Below, one piece after another: positions 42,700 through 54,084 of a DNA stretch of 64,000 nucleotides. Within the stretch, counting starts at the first letter, position 1. Each line of letters begins with the position of its first letter. Position numbers and translations under genes: made by a program. The DNA comes from Metellina segmentata (taxonomy: Eukaryota; Arthropoda; Arachnida; Araneae; Tetragnathidae), in assembly GCA_947359465.1 (NCBI GenBank), contig OX375883.1:87910911-87974910 (forward strand), read 5' to 3'. The notes beneath the pieces were generated by a model. It searched no databases. It had not been told where the DNA came from and was given only the letters and a program-made list of their open reading frames with translations.

Positions 42700-43541
42700 A
42701 AAACTACCCACCAAACATTTAATACTAACTTTCAATACCCCAAGTCTACCAAAACACGTAAAAATAGCTTATATGAATTGCCCAGTTCGACCTTTCATTC
42801 CTAACCCTGTCCGTTGTTTTAAATGTCAAAGATTCGGCCACTCTTTTCCTTGCTTGCCGTGGAAAAGAAACCTGCGCAAAATGCTGTAGTACAGATCATA
42901 AGACCGATGTCTGTACGTCATCGTCCCTTTGCTGTGTGAACTGCAAAGGTGACCATCCAGCTTTTGCCAGGTCTTGCCCTAAATTTCTAACCGAAAAAGA
43001 AATACAAACTATTAAAGTGCAGCAAAACATTTCATTTCCTGAGGCCAGAAAAATTGTAAATGATCGCACCCCGAAACCTGGAATATCTTACTTTCACACA
43101 CACACACACACACACACACAATAGTAAAAAAATCTTTCAAAACTAACGGAACTCAAACCGATGTAACTATTTTTAAGCCATCTGCCCAACATAAAACTTC
43201 AATGAACCATCCTATAATGCCTCTTTTTTCTAAAGCATCAGCTACAACCTCAACACATAAATAAACCAAATCGATTGACAAATACTTCTTTAAAAAGAGC
43301 CATATCATCTGAACAAAGCAATATCAAAATAGCAAAAAGTTCTTCTCAGACCTCTCTTCAGCCTGACGTTACATCCAGAAATTTCATAACTGATCCTTCT
43401 ACCAGTGACCTCATTAATCTATATAACACTGAAAGCGATATTTCATCTGTAGAAGATGAGGACTTTGAGACTTCGCCAATGAAGCCCAAGAAGGATCCTC
43501 GGCAGGACAAATGTCGTCATAGGACGAGAAATAACAAGTAA
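42700..43541 (+). pseudogene. LINE ORF1, C-terminal half with three CCHC knuckles
   Basis: Plus-strand frames give KIAYMNCPVRPFIPNPVRCF, KCQRFGHS, then after a shift CRGKETCAKCCSTDHKTDVC and CCVNCKGDHPAFARSCPKFL. These are three consecutive knuckles of the ORF1 nucleocapsid-like region. A (CA)13 microsatellite at 43095-43120 follows. A last part (43275-43541) has an acidic segment (SVEDEDFETSPMKPKKD). Frameshifts separate the parts. Confidence 0.8.
43095..43120. repeat. (CA)13 microsatellite
   Basis: A 26-base CA run inside the LINE ORF1 remnant, translating to a His-Thr repeat. Confidence 0.9.
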
Positions 43542-43569
43542 TTTTTCCTTTTCTTTTATACTGTATTTT

Positions 43570-44273
43570 TATGGCTGCCTTTCTTTCCTAGAACTGCCGG
43601 GGTTTTCGTAAAAAAATTTGATGTTAGAGAGAGAGAGAGAGAGAGAGACATCATAAACAACCACAAGCCAGCTGCAATCGCCCTCCAGGAGACCTATCTA
43701 AAAAACAATGACACCTCCAACATTCCCTATTTCACAATATTTAGAAAAGATTACGATGATGGCCAAAGAGCATGTGGAGGTGTTGCACTGTTAACTTCCC
43801 ATGACTTTCCAGAAACTCAAATTAACCTAAAAACAAATTTGCAAGCTCTTGCTGTAAGACTTCACGTAAATATTATAATAACAATATGTAATTTATACTT
43901 ACCTCCTAACACCCATATCGCCACTTCTGACTTAAATAATTTAATAGATCAACTTCCGCAACCATTCATCATACTTGGTGACCTAAATGGCCATCATACT
44001 CTCTGGGGCAGTTCAGACATTAATAATAGAGGCAAACAAATTGAAAAATTAATAACAGACAATGATTTATGCATCATGAATAACGGCCAACCTACTTACT
44101 TTCACTCACCTTCACTTACTTACGATTCAATAGATCTGGCAATTTGCACTCCTTCAATTTTACCATTTTGGATCTTTTCTGTGGATCCTTGCCTTTACAA
44201 TAGTGACCATTATCCTATAAAACTAAAATATGAAGGCCAATACCTACCTCACTCTGTCAGCCAAACTAATTAA
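43570..44273 (+). pseudogene. LINE ORF2 endonuclease (APE type)
   Basis: Starts FLSWNCRGFRKKI-like, then IALQETYLKNN, a conserved Asn and Glu pair of the exonuclease-endonuclease-phosphatase family. The open frame 43839-44273 continues with LYLPPNTHIATSDLNNLI, FIILGDLNGHHTLWGSSDIN (D and N), SLTYDSIDLAICTPS and LYNSDHYPIKLKY (catalytic D and H). The enzyme nicks target DNA to prime reverse transcription. An (AG) run near 43626-43648 and a stop upstream break the frame. RT is absent on this strand. Confidence 0.85.
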
Positions 44274-44700
44274 GTCGGCAGGTGTCCTCGAAACACAAGT
44301 GAATGTAAATCACGGAGAGTTCAGTATCGGCATGTGCGATCGTACGCCTTCTCCATATCAAAGAAGATGGAAACCATATGGTTTCGGCGCAAGAACGCAC
44401 AGCGAGCTTGAGTTTCAAGGGACAGGATGTTATCTACCGTAGAGCGGGCAACCCTGAAACCGCTCTGAAAAGGTGACAGAGCCTGAGTCGTCTCAAGGAT
44501 CTAAACGAGACGAGCATTAAACATCCTTTCAAAAATTTTGCACATGCAGCTGGTGGGTGTGATTGGCCGATAGTTATATGGATTAGTGGGATCTTTTCCT
44601 GGTTTTGGAAAAGGTATAACTATAGCACATGTCCAAGCCAATGGGAATTGGCTACCCAAACTCCAAGCCATCTGGCGAGTTCGATCCCCGAATGTCTTGA
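44274..44700 (-). pseudogene. LINE RT N-terminal piece (D2)
   Basis: The minus strand gives FPLAWTCAIVIPFPKPGKDP, PYNYRPITPTSCMCKIFERM and, beyond a shift, SPFQSGF and a DMEKAYD-like block. Copy of 28311-28700. It lies head-on against the endonuclease at 44273, so the two are not one LINE. Confidence 0.75.
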
Positions 44701-45382
44701 AGACATACCTCGTGATTATTAAAAATAAAGTGGCCGTCACAATCAGAGGAAAGAAGTGGTACACTGGAAAAGGACGTGGCAGAACTTACAGTTCCTTTCC
44801 TTTTTACAGATTTATTTACATTTTTTTTTCGAAACAAGTGCGTTACAGTATTTTGTTTTACATAGTATCGCTTAAAGTAGTATCTTCCATACAGTTTTCA
44901 TTTCAGTATATATTCCGTATATTTTCTGTTTCATACACATTTAAAAATGTTCATTTATCTTAAATTTCAGTTGTTAATATTAGAGTTATCCCTCCATAGG
45001 GGTATTTATAGTTGGTAATTGCTACCAAATAATAATTTTACAAATCTCCTCATCTCAGTAGAAGTGGAAATTGTTCAGTTGTAACAAATAACGCGAATTT
45101 GACACGATATTTAAATCAAATAATAGTATATTACAAATCACTTCACCTCAAATCGAAGTAGAGATTAATTAATTTTAAACGTAACTCCGATTAATCACAA
45201 TGATACCTCGTTAATCGTAACAATGACAGCGAATGGTAACACAGAAAGCGCCAGCTAACCCGGCGACAGTCTTCAAATAATTTAAATTTGAGAAAGCTTT
45301 GGAATACAACACGATGTACACGATACATGGCGACGATTTCATAAACACAATGCCAAGTAATATTAATCTATATAACAATATA

Positions 45383-46166
45383 TTGAGTTATCCGGAAAGT
45401 TCTGCGCGTTTTCAAATCGAAGCTAGCTTTGTTAATATTATTTTGCTACCGCTAATGAGTGAGCTTGATTGAAGCAGATGTTTAAATTCGGTCTTTTCTG
45501 CTTACACTGCATAATTATAGCATGTGTTGTGGCATAATTTTTATTTCACTCCAGTGCTAAGAATGGAGAACCAGAAAGGTCATTTTCATCTTATCACGTT
45601 CTTTTATTTTAAGAAACGAAAAAATGCTCGTCAGATTGTTCGTAAAATGTGTGCTGCATATGGACATAGTGCTGTTTCTGAAGCCCCAGTTCGAAGATGG
45701 TTTGTTAAATTTAAGCGTGGAAATTTCAGCCTCGAAGATGAGCCCTCTCTGGACGACCATCCTCTGTAAAAGAAGACCTATTAAAAGATGCTATCGCTGA
45801 AAATTAACGTTACACAGTTCAGGAACTATCAGTATAAATATTCCAAAAAGTATAGCTCATGATCATCTGAAGAAGATTGGATATGTAAGCCGCTACAATG
45901 TATGGGTACCCCATACTTGTAACACAGCAGAATATGCTTGCTCGAATTTCGGCATGTGATTGTTTGCTGAAACGAAATGAAGCTCCTTTTTGAAACGTCT
46001 TATTACTGGACATGAAAAGTGGTTACTAAGAATGTTACAAGGAAAAGATCATGGGGTAAAGTCAAATGAACCACCCCAAGTAACATCGAGAGGGGGACTG
46101 CATCCCAAAAAATAATGCGTTTTGTTTTGTGGGACTACAAAGGAATTGTTTATTATGAATTGTCTT
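45383..46166 (+). mobile_element. mariner, 3'-deleted copy (D2)
   Basis: Left end TTGAGTTATCCGGAAAGTTC matches the D1 mariner terminus. The transposase N-terminus starts MENQKGHFHLITFFYFKKRK (45563) and ends at the same stop after LDDHPL. The right end and about 400 bases, including flanking DNA, are missing: sequence jumps from the point equivalent to 30182 to that of 30583. Confidence 0.8.
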
Positions 46167-46700
46167 ACCTTGTCTGGATTTGGGGCTTGTCCATATAAAT
46201 GTTTTGGGTACTTTCTTATATTCACTTGGGAAAAACTGTCCACTAATATCGTCCCATCTCCTACAAATGTAAATCACGTGATGCACGTCTTCTATACCCT
46301 CGTTGCATTCACATGTCGCCTTCTTTCCAAAGAATCTGTTCTGATGTGCTCCAAAAGATCCATATAACCGGTTATAAATTGGTTCAGTTCATATGAGTCT
46401 AACAATCTTCCCCGTGAGACATCCCGATATTCCTGGTGGACACCCCTTCCTTTTACCGAATCGTCCCAGCGCCACTCCTTGAACTGCTTTTTTTTTCCTA
46501 ATTTTTTTCCTTCTGTATTCTTTCTTAATTTTTTGTTGTTTATCGATGTTGATTTTTGAGGTTGCATGTTTTGCCAATTCGTCGGCCTTTCGTTCTCCTC
46601 ATGTCCTGCATGAGATTTTATCCATTCGAGGGAGACCTTTCCATTGTATTTCTTGATCCTGTACTTGATATCCGTAATGTGTTGGTCTGTATTAGGTTTT
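46167..46700 (-). pseudogene. LINE RNase H C-terminal part (D2)
   Basis: Copy of 30587-31120, with KVSLEWIKSHAGHEENE and KQFKEWRWDDSVKGRGVHQE, VSRGRLLDSYELNQFITGYM. The frame is a little more continuous here (46837-46292 is open) because a one-base difference near 46490 restores phase. Confidence 0.7.
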
Positions 46701-46753
46701 CCACTGCCATCAATACAGGCAGGCACCATAAGGGCATTTAAAAATACACCACA

Positions 46754-46882
46754 CAGTGTTCCAATTGCCAGAACTTTGGCCACATTGCAAGCGACTCCAA
46801 GGATCAAGCGCACTGTGGGAAATGCGCAGAGCAGCATGCAACAAAAAACCCCGAACAGTGCATTAAGTGCACTCTCAGCTAA
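46754..46882 (+). pseudogene. LINE ORF1 zinc knuckles (D2)
   Basis: Copy of 31165-31293. QCSNCQNFGHIASDSK has Ser at the Arg position of D1. The rest, to CIKC and the stop, is the same. Confidence 0.65.
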
Positions 46883-47136
46883 CAGTTGAACTGAGTCAGA
46901 ACTACCAATAGATCACCTGCCATTGAACAGTAGATGACCCATGTTACAAGAACAGCAACTGAGTAGAGTTAGGGAGCCAACATTGACCCATGTTACAAGA
47001 ACAGCAACTGAGTAGTTAGAGAGCCAACATCATCAGTACCAAAACACTGAAGACAGCAATATAGTAACCATATATCTAACTTCAACCCCCATCCATCATC
47101 TATGCTTAATACACCAGTTGCAGTTTGGTATTGTGG

Positions 47137-47700
47137 TTTTTATGGCACAAGGGCCAAACTGCGCCATACGTAGCTGTTAACATTTAAACCTAACAGTAAC
47201 CAGTTCACCTTTAAAGTGTTCAACAGTTATGCTTAGGTACCCTATATTACTGTATAGATCTCACAAAATCTTTCCAATCCATCAATTAATTGCATACACA
47301 CATGAAATATATTGTTCTTTTTGGAATGTTGGTAATTTGATGATTTTCTCCAACCCTGTGGTAGCAACAAATGCTAAATGAACCAGAAAATCTAGAAACC
47401 CGTATCTGACTTTTGTTTATTGGTGTAAAGCAGTGATTAGCCGTTATTGGTGTAATTGTATTTCTCATGGCGACCTATCCGCTATTTGATTATTATCAAC
47501 TTAAATTTTCTATTTCTCTATGAAAAATTATTTATTTTATGGACTCTTGAAAAGTTGTAAATCAAATACATTTAATATTGCATCTTTGTACAGACGCCGA
47601 AGGCTTACTTTAATGGTCATACGCTTTATGATGCTACCAATACCATCGCAAGCTCTTTTTCCATAACAAGAGTCTTTTGCCTGTGCCACTCTGATTTTAC
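47137..47700 (-). pseudogene. LINE hairpin remnant and GKRACDG ORF piece (D2)
   Basis: Copy of 31497-32070. The hairpin has lost its inner loop (CACAAGGGCCAAACTGCGCC). The minus strand of 47690-47590 reads RVAQAKDSCYGKRACDGIGS and IIKRMTIK, closer to the GKxxCDGxGG family pattern than D1. Confidence 0.45.
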
Positions 47701-48484
47701 ACTAAGGTCTTTTCATGATAAAAATATTCAAAAAGTTTTTTACATTTTTGTATTGGGCTGAGGCCCATCCCTGAAATACTTTATGTATTTAACTTGTGAC
47801 TGTCAAACATATAATCACAAGTTCAACAAGTCCAAAATCTTGTAGTGTCACACATGCTGTAAATTATCACTTTTAGCACACATAAAAATACATTTTATAT
47901 TATGATCCTTAACATATGCTAGAAAAGGGTGAAGTTTGCCTGCTCTATTTTCGAATGAATGTTTTGAATGACATCGTATAAAACCCAAGTATGATTTTCG
48001 GAAACATTGTTACGATGATAGCAGTTTCCAGGCTCAATTCATCGTTTGCGTTTTTTAAAGTAATGATTTTGAGATTTTGTAGAAAACATTATGGGCATAT
48101 AAAGTAGTTATTCAAACAAGTTATCAATGCATTTATTTACTGATGTAATTGTTATGACCCGAAAACACTCTACCCAAGTAACCTCTCATTCCAGCCATTT
48201 TTAATCCTCTCGCCTCACCGGAGAACAATACCTTTCTGTAAACCGCCGAATTTCCACCACTTGACCTTTAACACCGCACTGACCCCGTAAAACCCCCTCA
48301 GCCGTTTAAAAACCAGTAGAAGCCCTTTCCCTTATTTTTTTTTTCGAGATAGTTCTAGAAGTAGTCTTGAAACCAAATTGGAAAAATCTCAAAACATGGG
48401 TTTGCACCCCTCGTGACCTAAGATGACCATCAGGCAGATGTCTCGGCGTGAGACGAAGGTATAAAAAAGGCTGGCGGTGATCAA

Positions 48485-48987
48485 ACGCTGCTGAAAAAAA
48501 TTCGTATTACATAATTTACATTATATTGGTCCGCGCTTTCCAGATTTGCGACATGCGCTAGTTCCACTTTGTCAAAAAACAACCCTACTACCCGTCTTTT
48601 TTGTTATTCAGTTTGGAAAATTAGATAATTTGGAATAGTTAAATTTTGACTAAACAGAGATTCGAAATCACTATCAAAGTTTTTGTTTGATCTTGACGAA
48701 TACGCAAGATTATCTCCAAAATTACACTAAGGGTGGGAAGGTAATTATAAAGTAGTAATCCATCTTGAAATAGAAACCAATTAAGTAGGTAGCGAGTATA
48801 TAACTTTAAGGTTATAGTATGTCTTAGATAATCGCTCTTTGAAGCTGGCGACCTTGACATCAACAAATTTTTTATTTTACATGCTATTATAAAATAGAGA
48901 CCGCAAGAAAAAAAATTGAACTATTCACAAAATCTTCAACGTTTAAAAAAACGTGCTTAAAAATTATTTACTTAAAAACTCCTGAAA
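48485..48987. other. no recognisable feature
   Basis: AT-rich sequence without a supported frame, repeat or motif. It separates D2 from the Tc1 remnant. Confidence 0.5.
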
Positions 48988-49218
48988 TTAAATTATATAT
49001 AAAAAGAGTAGGTGGAGGGTGGTTCCTTGATACGTAAGCGTCGCTCTAACTCTTCTCACAAATGTTCTCTGGGGTTTTAGGTCGGGACTCTGAGCAGGCC
49101 AGCAAAGACGTTTGGCATCCATATCTTGATACCACTGCATGACAGAGGCTGCAACATGACATGGAGCGTTGTCGTTCTGGGAGTAACATTCGTCCATTCC
49201 ATAACATCGCCAGAACGT
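48988..49218 (-). pseudogene. Tc1-like transposase, C-terminal catalytic piece (Tc1-a)
   Basis: Minus-strand frame DECYSQNDNAPCHVAASVMQ, then WYQDMDAKRLCWPAQSPDLK. QNDNAPCH holds the second catalytic Asp of the DD34E triad. The final Glu block (PIENIWEEL in relatives) is replaced by frameshifted sequence. The upstream part of the same gene lies across the LINE at 54019. Confidence 0.75.
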
Positions 49219-49326
49219 TGGTTGGTTGGGTTTTTATAGCGCAAAGGCCACACATGGCCAAGCTGCGCCAGACACAAGACATAAAAGTCTAGAGAAAATA
49301 AAGATTGATTATAAAACTTTATCTAT

Positions 49327-52300
49327 TTACAATTTTGAATCAGTGTCAGATATAGATAAAAACACATTTTTATTGTAAGGATTTCCTAAAAGATCTTTTC
49401 GGTTTGGGTTTGAAACTCCAAATCGGACTAGTCTGTGGTTATTAAAAACCCTACATTCAGTCAAAATGTGTCGGACAATAAAAATACAGTGGCAGGTTGA
49501 ACATAGTGGGGCAGATTCTCTGATCAGTAAGTGCCTGTGGGTAAAATGGGTATGGCCAATGCGAATTCTTGTCAGCTGTACTTCATTTTTTCTATTTAAA
49601 TTTGTATTACTGAGCCCTGTGACAGATGGTTGAAAAAATGGAGTCTGAACTTCCTTATCCCAAGAATCTTGCCAGTTTAATATTATTTTTGTCTTTAACA
49701 ACATTTCAACGTCTTCAATAGGAATTGGTAAGTAGTTTTATATCGTTGATGTCTTTGCTGCAATGTCTGCTCTCTCATTTCCGGGAATACCTACATGTCC
49801 AGGTATCCAACATAGCATGATTTTGAAATTTTGGGATTTTAGACTTAGCAATAGATTTATTGTTTTGAGTATTAACGGATGACTTTTAATTGAAGTATTT
49901 GCAAGGGCTTCAATGCTGCTTTTTCAATCAGAGTATGCTATCCATTTTTTGTAAGGATGTTTAGATATGTTTTCCAGTGCTAAAAACAAGGCGTATATTT
50001 CTGATGTAAAGATTGAGCTGCAATGATGTAAATTCCGGGTAACAGTTGTTCTTTCAAATACTGCTGCAGAACCAACGTGTGTCATTTTCTTTGATCCATC
50101 TGTAAATACTGGTTTAAAAGATGAAAAATGTTCTCTGTGAGAATAAAATAATCGCAAGTAAAAATTGTATGGAGTTGATGATTTGGTCAATATCATAAAT
50201 CTGTAATAATATTAAAACTTCCATTACTCCAAGGTGGAGGTGCGTTTTGTCTAGAATGCACATCTAGATTGTCAATTTTTAACGAATGCATTATGTTTCT
50301 AACTCTAAAACTAAATGAGGGTATAAATGATGGTTTCAATGAAAAATGACTTCCAAATTTTGGGTTAGTAATGCTGTTAAATAATGGGTGAGCTAGATTA
50401 GTTTTAATTTTAAAATAATATCTGAGGGCAAGTCTCTCACGTACAAGTTTTAGACAAGGTTCTCCAGATATGATATATAGACTCTGGATAGGAGAAGTGC
50501 GGTAAGCGCCAATAGATATACGGATACTTTAATGATGTATAGTATCTAAAGTTCTGAGAACTGACTTGGGTGCAGAACCGTAAACAACACATCCATAATC
50601 TAATTTGGAGCTATCAAGGTTCTGTAGATTCTCAGCATAGAGATAGAATCAGATCCTCAAGATGTTTTTGATAATACTTTTAAAATATTCAGAGTTTTGT
50701 TACATTTCTGTTTTTAAGTGTCTCACATGTGGTCGAAATGTTAACTTTGCATCGAAAATTATTCCCAAAAATTTAATTTATGTATTTGTAGGGATGATTG
50801 ATTTGTTGAGGCGTATTTCAGGATCATGATGAATTCCCCTCTTTCTGCAAAAATGTACGCAAGTGGTTTTTGAATAGAGAAAACAAAGCCATTTTTGTTT
50901 GCCTAAGTAGTGATTTTTTTTAAACTTCTATTTGAAGCTGTCTTTCAATCATCATCATGTTCGATGATGAGCAAGAGATTTGGAAGTCATCGAAAAAAAG
51001 ACTTCCATGAACACTGGGAGGCAGTTGATTTAAAATTTCATTAATTTTTATAATGAACAAGACAACGCTCAGCACACTTCCTTGAGGTAAGCCTTCTTGT
51101 GAAAATTCGTCTGATAGCGTTTTTTTTTTTTTAATCGAACACGGTATAACCGGGTTTGCAGAAAGTTTTGGATGAAAATTGGTAGATTTCCCCGAAGACC
51201 AATATCAAATAGGTTCCGAAAAATACCATATCTCCACGTTAGATCATAAGATTTCTCCAAGGCCAAATAGGTTGATACGAGATGGTGGTTTTTGACGAAA
51301 GCTTCACGAATGGAGGTTTCCATTAGAATTAGGTTATCTATGGTGTTTCTTCCGTGACGAAATCCACTTTGGAAAGGTGAGAAGAATTGATTCTTTTCTA
51401 AGTAGTATGCAAGACGTGCATTGAACATACGTGTCATACGTTGACTAGGCCGTGATTGTGGTGATAATCATGCAAGTAAATTAAAGTCTTGCAAAAGAAA
51501 CAGGACACATCAGGTAATCAAGAAAGAAAATATATTGTCACAGAATTCAAGTAAATTTTACATAATTGATCACAAATAAAAAATAGAGACAATCACTGCA
51601 TTTTTAATTGAATAAAAATAAGAATGAAATTAAATTCAATAGACCTGTCCGGTGTCCAATCCATCCCCCAGCACTTCGATGGTGAGTATCTGAGTTCCAG
51701 ACGCCCAGAGACAACTGTCGAAAAACAGTTATTTTTCCTCACTTGGCACACTTCCCCACGCTACCCCCTTGTGGAGGTTTCGCTATCATGTTTCCCTTGA
51801 GGTCAATGTTCGCTGTGTGGAGGCGTCACTGGAGTGTGTGCTGCTTGCTTAGCTGGACAATACGTTCCATTACTTTTCATAGACAGCTGGTAAGGGCTAT
51901 TGGTCTAGAATTATTGGGATTTTGAGGATATTTACCTGGTTTTGCAATAGGGATAATAATAGCCTTACGCCACGATGTAGGAAATATATGTTCGTGCAAC
52001 AATGTGTTAAAAAGTTTAAAAATGAATTATAATGATGATTCATTGAGATGTTTTAGCATGTTATTATGAATGCGGTCTGGTCCCGCTGAGGTTGAATGGG
52101 ATTTATGTAAAGCAGTTTTTAGTTCTTTAATGTTAAAATCGCTATTATAGTGTTCCAGTGTAAAGGATCTAAAGTTAATTCTCTTACGTTTTTCACGTAT
52201 TTTGTAATAAAGTTGGGAGGGTAAGATTTTTCACTTGAGACATCTGAAAATGTCTTTCCCAACACGTTGGTAAAATCTCTAAGATTAGAGATAATTTGTG

Positions 52301-52390
52301 CATCATTTTTTTTAATATTGCCATGTGTATTTATTGCTTGCATTTCTTTCTTGGATATTTGTTTCTTTATTTTGCACAATTGTGTTTTCA
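49327..52390 (-). pseudogene. LINE ORF2: RT, RNase H, Cys-rich end
   Basis: Minus-strand pieces: 52391-52119 (TFSDVSSEKSYPPNFITKYV, before RT), AGPDRIHNNMLKHL near 52080, AIIIPIAKPGKYPQNPNNSR near 51950, then beyond the solo LTR 51437-51069 (MFNARLAYYLEKNQFFSPFQ, SGFRHGRNTIDNLILMETSI, YLALEKSYDLTWRYGIFRNL). RNase H parts are 50196-49924 (SSFKPVFTDGSKKMTHVGSA, HCSSIFTSEIYALFLALENI), and the C-terminus is 49704-49327 (LTRIRIGHTHFTHRHLLI, PLCSTCHCIFIVRHILTECR). Active-site and other frames are broken. The APE endonuclease that should precede RT is missing. Confidence 0.85.
51442..51859. repeat. solo LTR with 6-bp target duplication
   Basis: A 418-bp block that starts TGACTAGG and ends GCTGGACA, so it has TG...CA ends, flanked by perfect ATACGT (51436-51441 and 51860-51865). 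It interrupts LINE RT between the ME-R-I-V and N-A-R-L-A-Y blocks. No coding sequence inside. It is most simply a solo LTR left by recombination between the two LTRs of a retrotransposon. The family is unknown. Confidence 0.75.
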
Positions 52391-52399
52391 ATTTTTTTT

Positions 52400-53256
52400 A
52401 TTGGGAATGGTATCTGTTTGGATAGCAACGGATTTCATAGTTTTAATTACAGTTGCGTAAGAAACATTTGTTCTTGGCGTCTGATTTTCTATTATTTTAT
52501 TTGCTTCGAGATACGGCATTTTTTGTTTTGATTTTATGTTCTGGATTTCTTTTTTCCATTGAGGACAAAACCTGAAGTAAGAAGGATGATTTCCCTTACA
52601 ATTGAAGCATAGAGGTTCTTCAGTACAGTTTTCACCGTGTTCGGGTTTTGAGCATCTGGCTCAAATTGCAGATGACCGGAATGTAGACTGGGAGTGCCCA
52701 AATCTCTGGCTCTTAAAGCATCTTAGAAGGTTTGGAATGTACGGTCTAACACTGCAATTTAGGTATCCTGCTTTAATGTATGTTGACATGTCTGAAGTGT
52801 TGAATGTTAATATTAAATGTTTTGTGTTAATACTTTTTTCATCTCGTCTGATGCAAATGCGTTTGGCTGAACAAACATGTTGAGATTTTTATTCTTCCAT
52901 AAATTCTTGTTCAGATACATTAAAGAGGTCATATTCAGATTAACTCCACGACTGGAATGTAGAGTTTTGTGTGGAGCTACATTAACCTTTATTTCGCCAA
53001 GCTGGTTTAATTTCATTAGTTGTTCAGATTGATATGCAGATGTAGTTTCTATGAAAAGATCACCAGATCGCAATTTCTTTCTTGATTTTGGTTCGCCAGC
53101 AACAGACTGAATATAATTTTGTACAGCAAATGGTGATAAGGTTACCAGTTTCCCTTCAGGATTATTGATTATTAAAAATTTAGGAACTGAGCAATTGCCA
53201 TTGTTGTTAGAGGGATTTACTCCTCCTCTGGGGAAAAAAGAATTTTTTGGATCCAT
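52400..53256 (-). pseudogene. LINE ORF1 with RNA-binding fold and knuckle
   Basis: A 147-codon frame starts at 53256 (MDPKNSFFPRGGVNPSNNNG) and has FLIINNPEGKLVTLSPFAV, KKLRSGDLFIETTSAYQSEQ and INVAPHKTLHSSRGV-like text. K-x-R-S-G-D-L-x-I-E-T is the RRM-like region of Jockey ORF1. Further down (52625-52510) lies PLCFNCKGNHPSYFRFCPQW, a CCHC knuckle, then an extended tail. ORF1 ends in stops near 52400 and passes into ORF2 sequence that lacks the endonuclease. The start is close in sequence to MDPLTP at 63682. Confidence 0.8.
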
Positions 53257-54018
53257 AGATTAAGTATTCAATTTCTTCATGATGGACCCATACCCGCCAC
53301 GGAGTCCAACAAGGGGAAATGGTTGCCGGCTCTGGAATTTTCCAGCCTCAGTACACACTTCAAGATACCACCATTATATAGTGCTGCAGTATCGGCATGT
53401 TGATCCGCCGGTTCAAACAGGGCATGCCTAGCTGCAGCACTTACTCAAATTGCTTAATACCAGTGAAGTCCACCACGACAGAAGGGCTAAGCATTCTGAA
53501 GTGGTGAAATGCAGAGAACTTAAGCCAGCCAATTGACTAGAGCGGGCTCACTCCAGCCACCCGTCTACGCAAAAGCATGGACCAAAAGGCATGCATCAGG
53601 TACCCCAGGATTCCATTTTCCCCCGATACGGGACGCCGCACACGGCAAACATGCGGGTCAGAAAAAATACTGACATTCAATGTAGTAAAACGAAATTAAT
53701 GGTGACGTGAAAAAACAAATCAAATTAAAATATTGAAATTAATTGGAATCTTGATATGGAGATAGGATATGATTGATGATATATGATAATTGTGTTCCAA
53801 AGCAAAATTTTCTGTAATTTCAATGCTGTGCACAAATTACATGAAGAGAGAAAAAAAAGAAAGGAGATATAGTAGGAGGAAAAGGAGAAAAGATCGCTTG
53901 GGTACCCGGGAGTGCGATTCCCGTATTTACCATAGACAGTAAACCACATGGGAGAAGAACAGTGCACTCGGGTTCGTGAAGCCCGTACACATCTAAAGAA
54001 GATGTGCCCCGAGGGGGC
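53257..54018 (-). promoter_or_regulatory. LINE 5' UTR with two tandem modules
   Basis: From 54018 the minus strand has module 1 (CTTCTTTAGATGTGTACGGG) and, about 45 bases on, module 2 (TTTACTGTCTATGGTAAATA...CTCCCGGG). Then come the CpG-rich block near 53660 (GTTTGCCGTGTGCGGCGTCC) and a leader up to the ATG at 53256. The same order is found at 62846-63681. Position and conservation suggest an internal promoter; this is inference. Confidence 0.6.
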
Positions 54019-54084
54019 CAGAGCGTAGGAAGAACCTGATTGTCCAAAATGTTCATGTAGGCGCCGGCGTTCAATTTACCAGGA
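54019..54084 (-). pseudogene. Tc1-like transposase, middle piece (Tc1-a)
   Basis: Minus-strand GKLNAGAYMNILDNQVLPTL matches the region before the QxDNAPCH motif in Tc1-type transposases. It continues at 49218 after removal of the LINE. Its own upstream side is replaced at about 54085 by a SINE-like head. Confidence 0.7.

Larger units (their letters stand above)
42596..44273 (+). mobile_element. LINE (Jockey-like): 5' end, ORF1 knuckles, endonuclease
   Basis: Starts with the shared 5' module (GCCCCCAGGTGCATTCC) inside the gypsy RT. The leader is followed after about 100 bases by the second half of ORF1, so the first half of ORF1 is deleted. ORF2 follows with its endonuclease and stops at 44273, where block D2 begins on the other strand. 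Confidence 0.8.
44274..48484. repeat. segmental repeat D, copy D2
   Basis: Collinear with 28311-32990. It starts abruptly after the LINE endonuclease and ends at 48484 inside the candidate LTR (after GGCTGGCGGTGA). A 47-49 bp tandem duplication (46936-46984 and 46985-47030) is private to D2. Confidence 0.85.
49219..54018 (-). mobile_element. long LINE (Jockey-like) with both ends, inserted in Tc1-a
   Basis: The 5' module begins at 54018 (CCCCCTCGGGGCACATC), and the 3' end at 49219 has the hairpin (GGCGCAGCTTGGCCATGTG...TGGCCTTTGCGC) and the tail CCAACCAACCAA. Flanks are CCAGAACGT (49210-49218) and CCAGAGCGT (54019-54027), a 9-bp target duplication with one change. Tc1 coding on both sides rejoins across it. 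Inside, the endonuclease is deleted and a solo LTR is inserted (51442-51859). Confidence 0.9.

Noticed and set aside
44670..44710. B-box-like GAGTTCGATCCCC in D2
   Set aside because: No A box at the right distance, and D1 lacks the segment; too little for a SINE or tRNA call.
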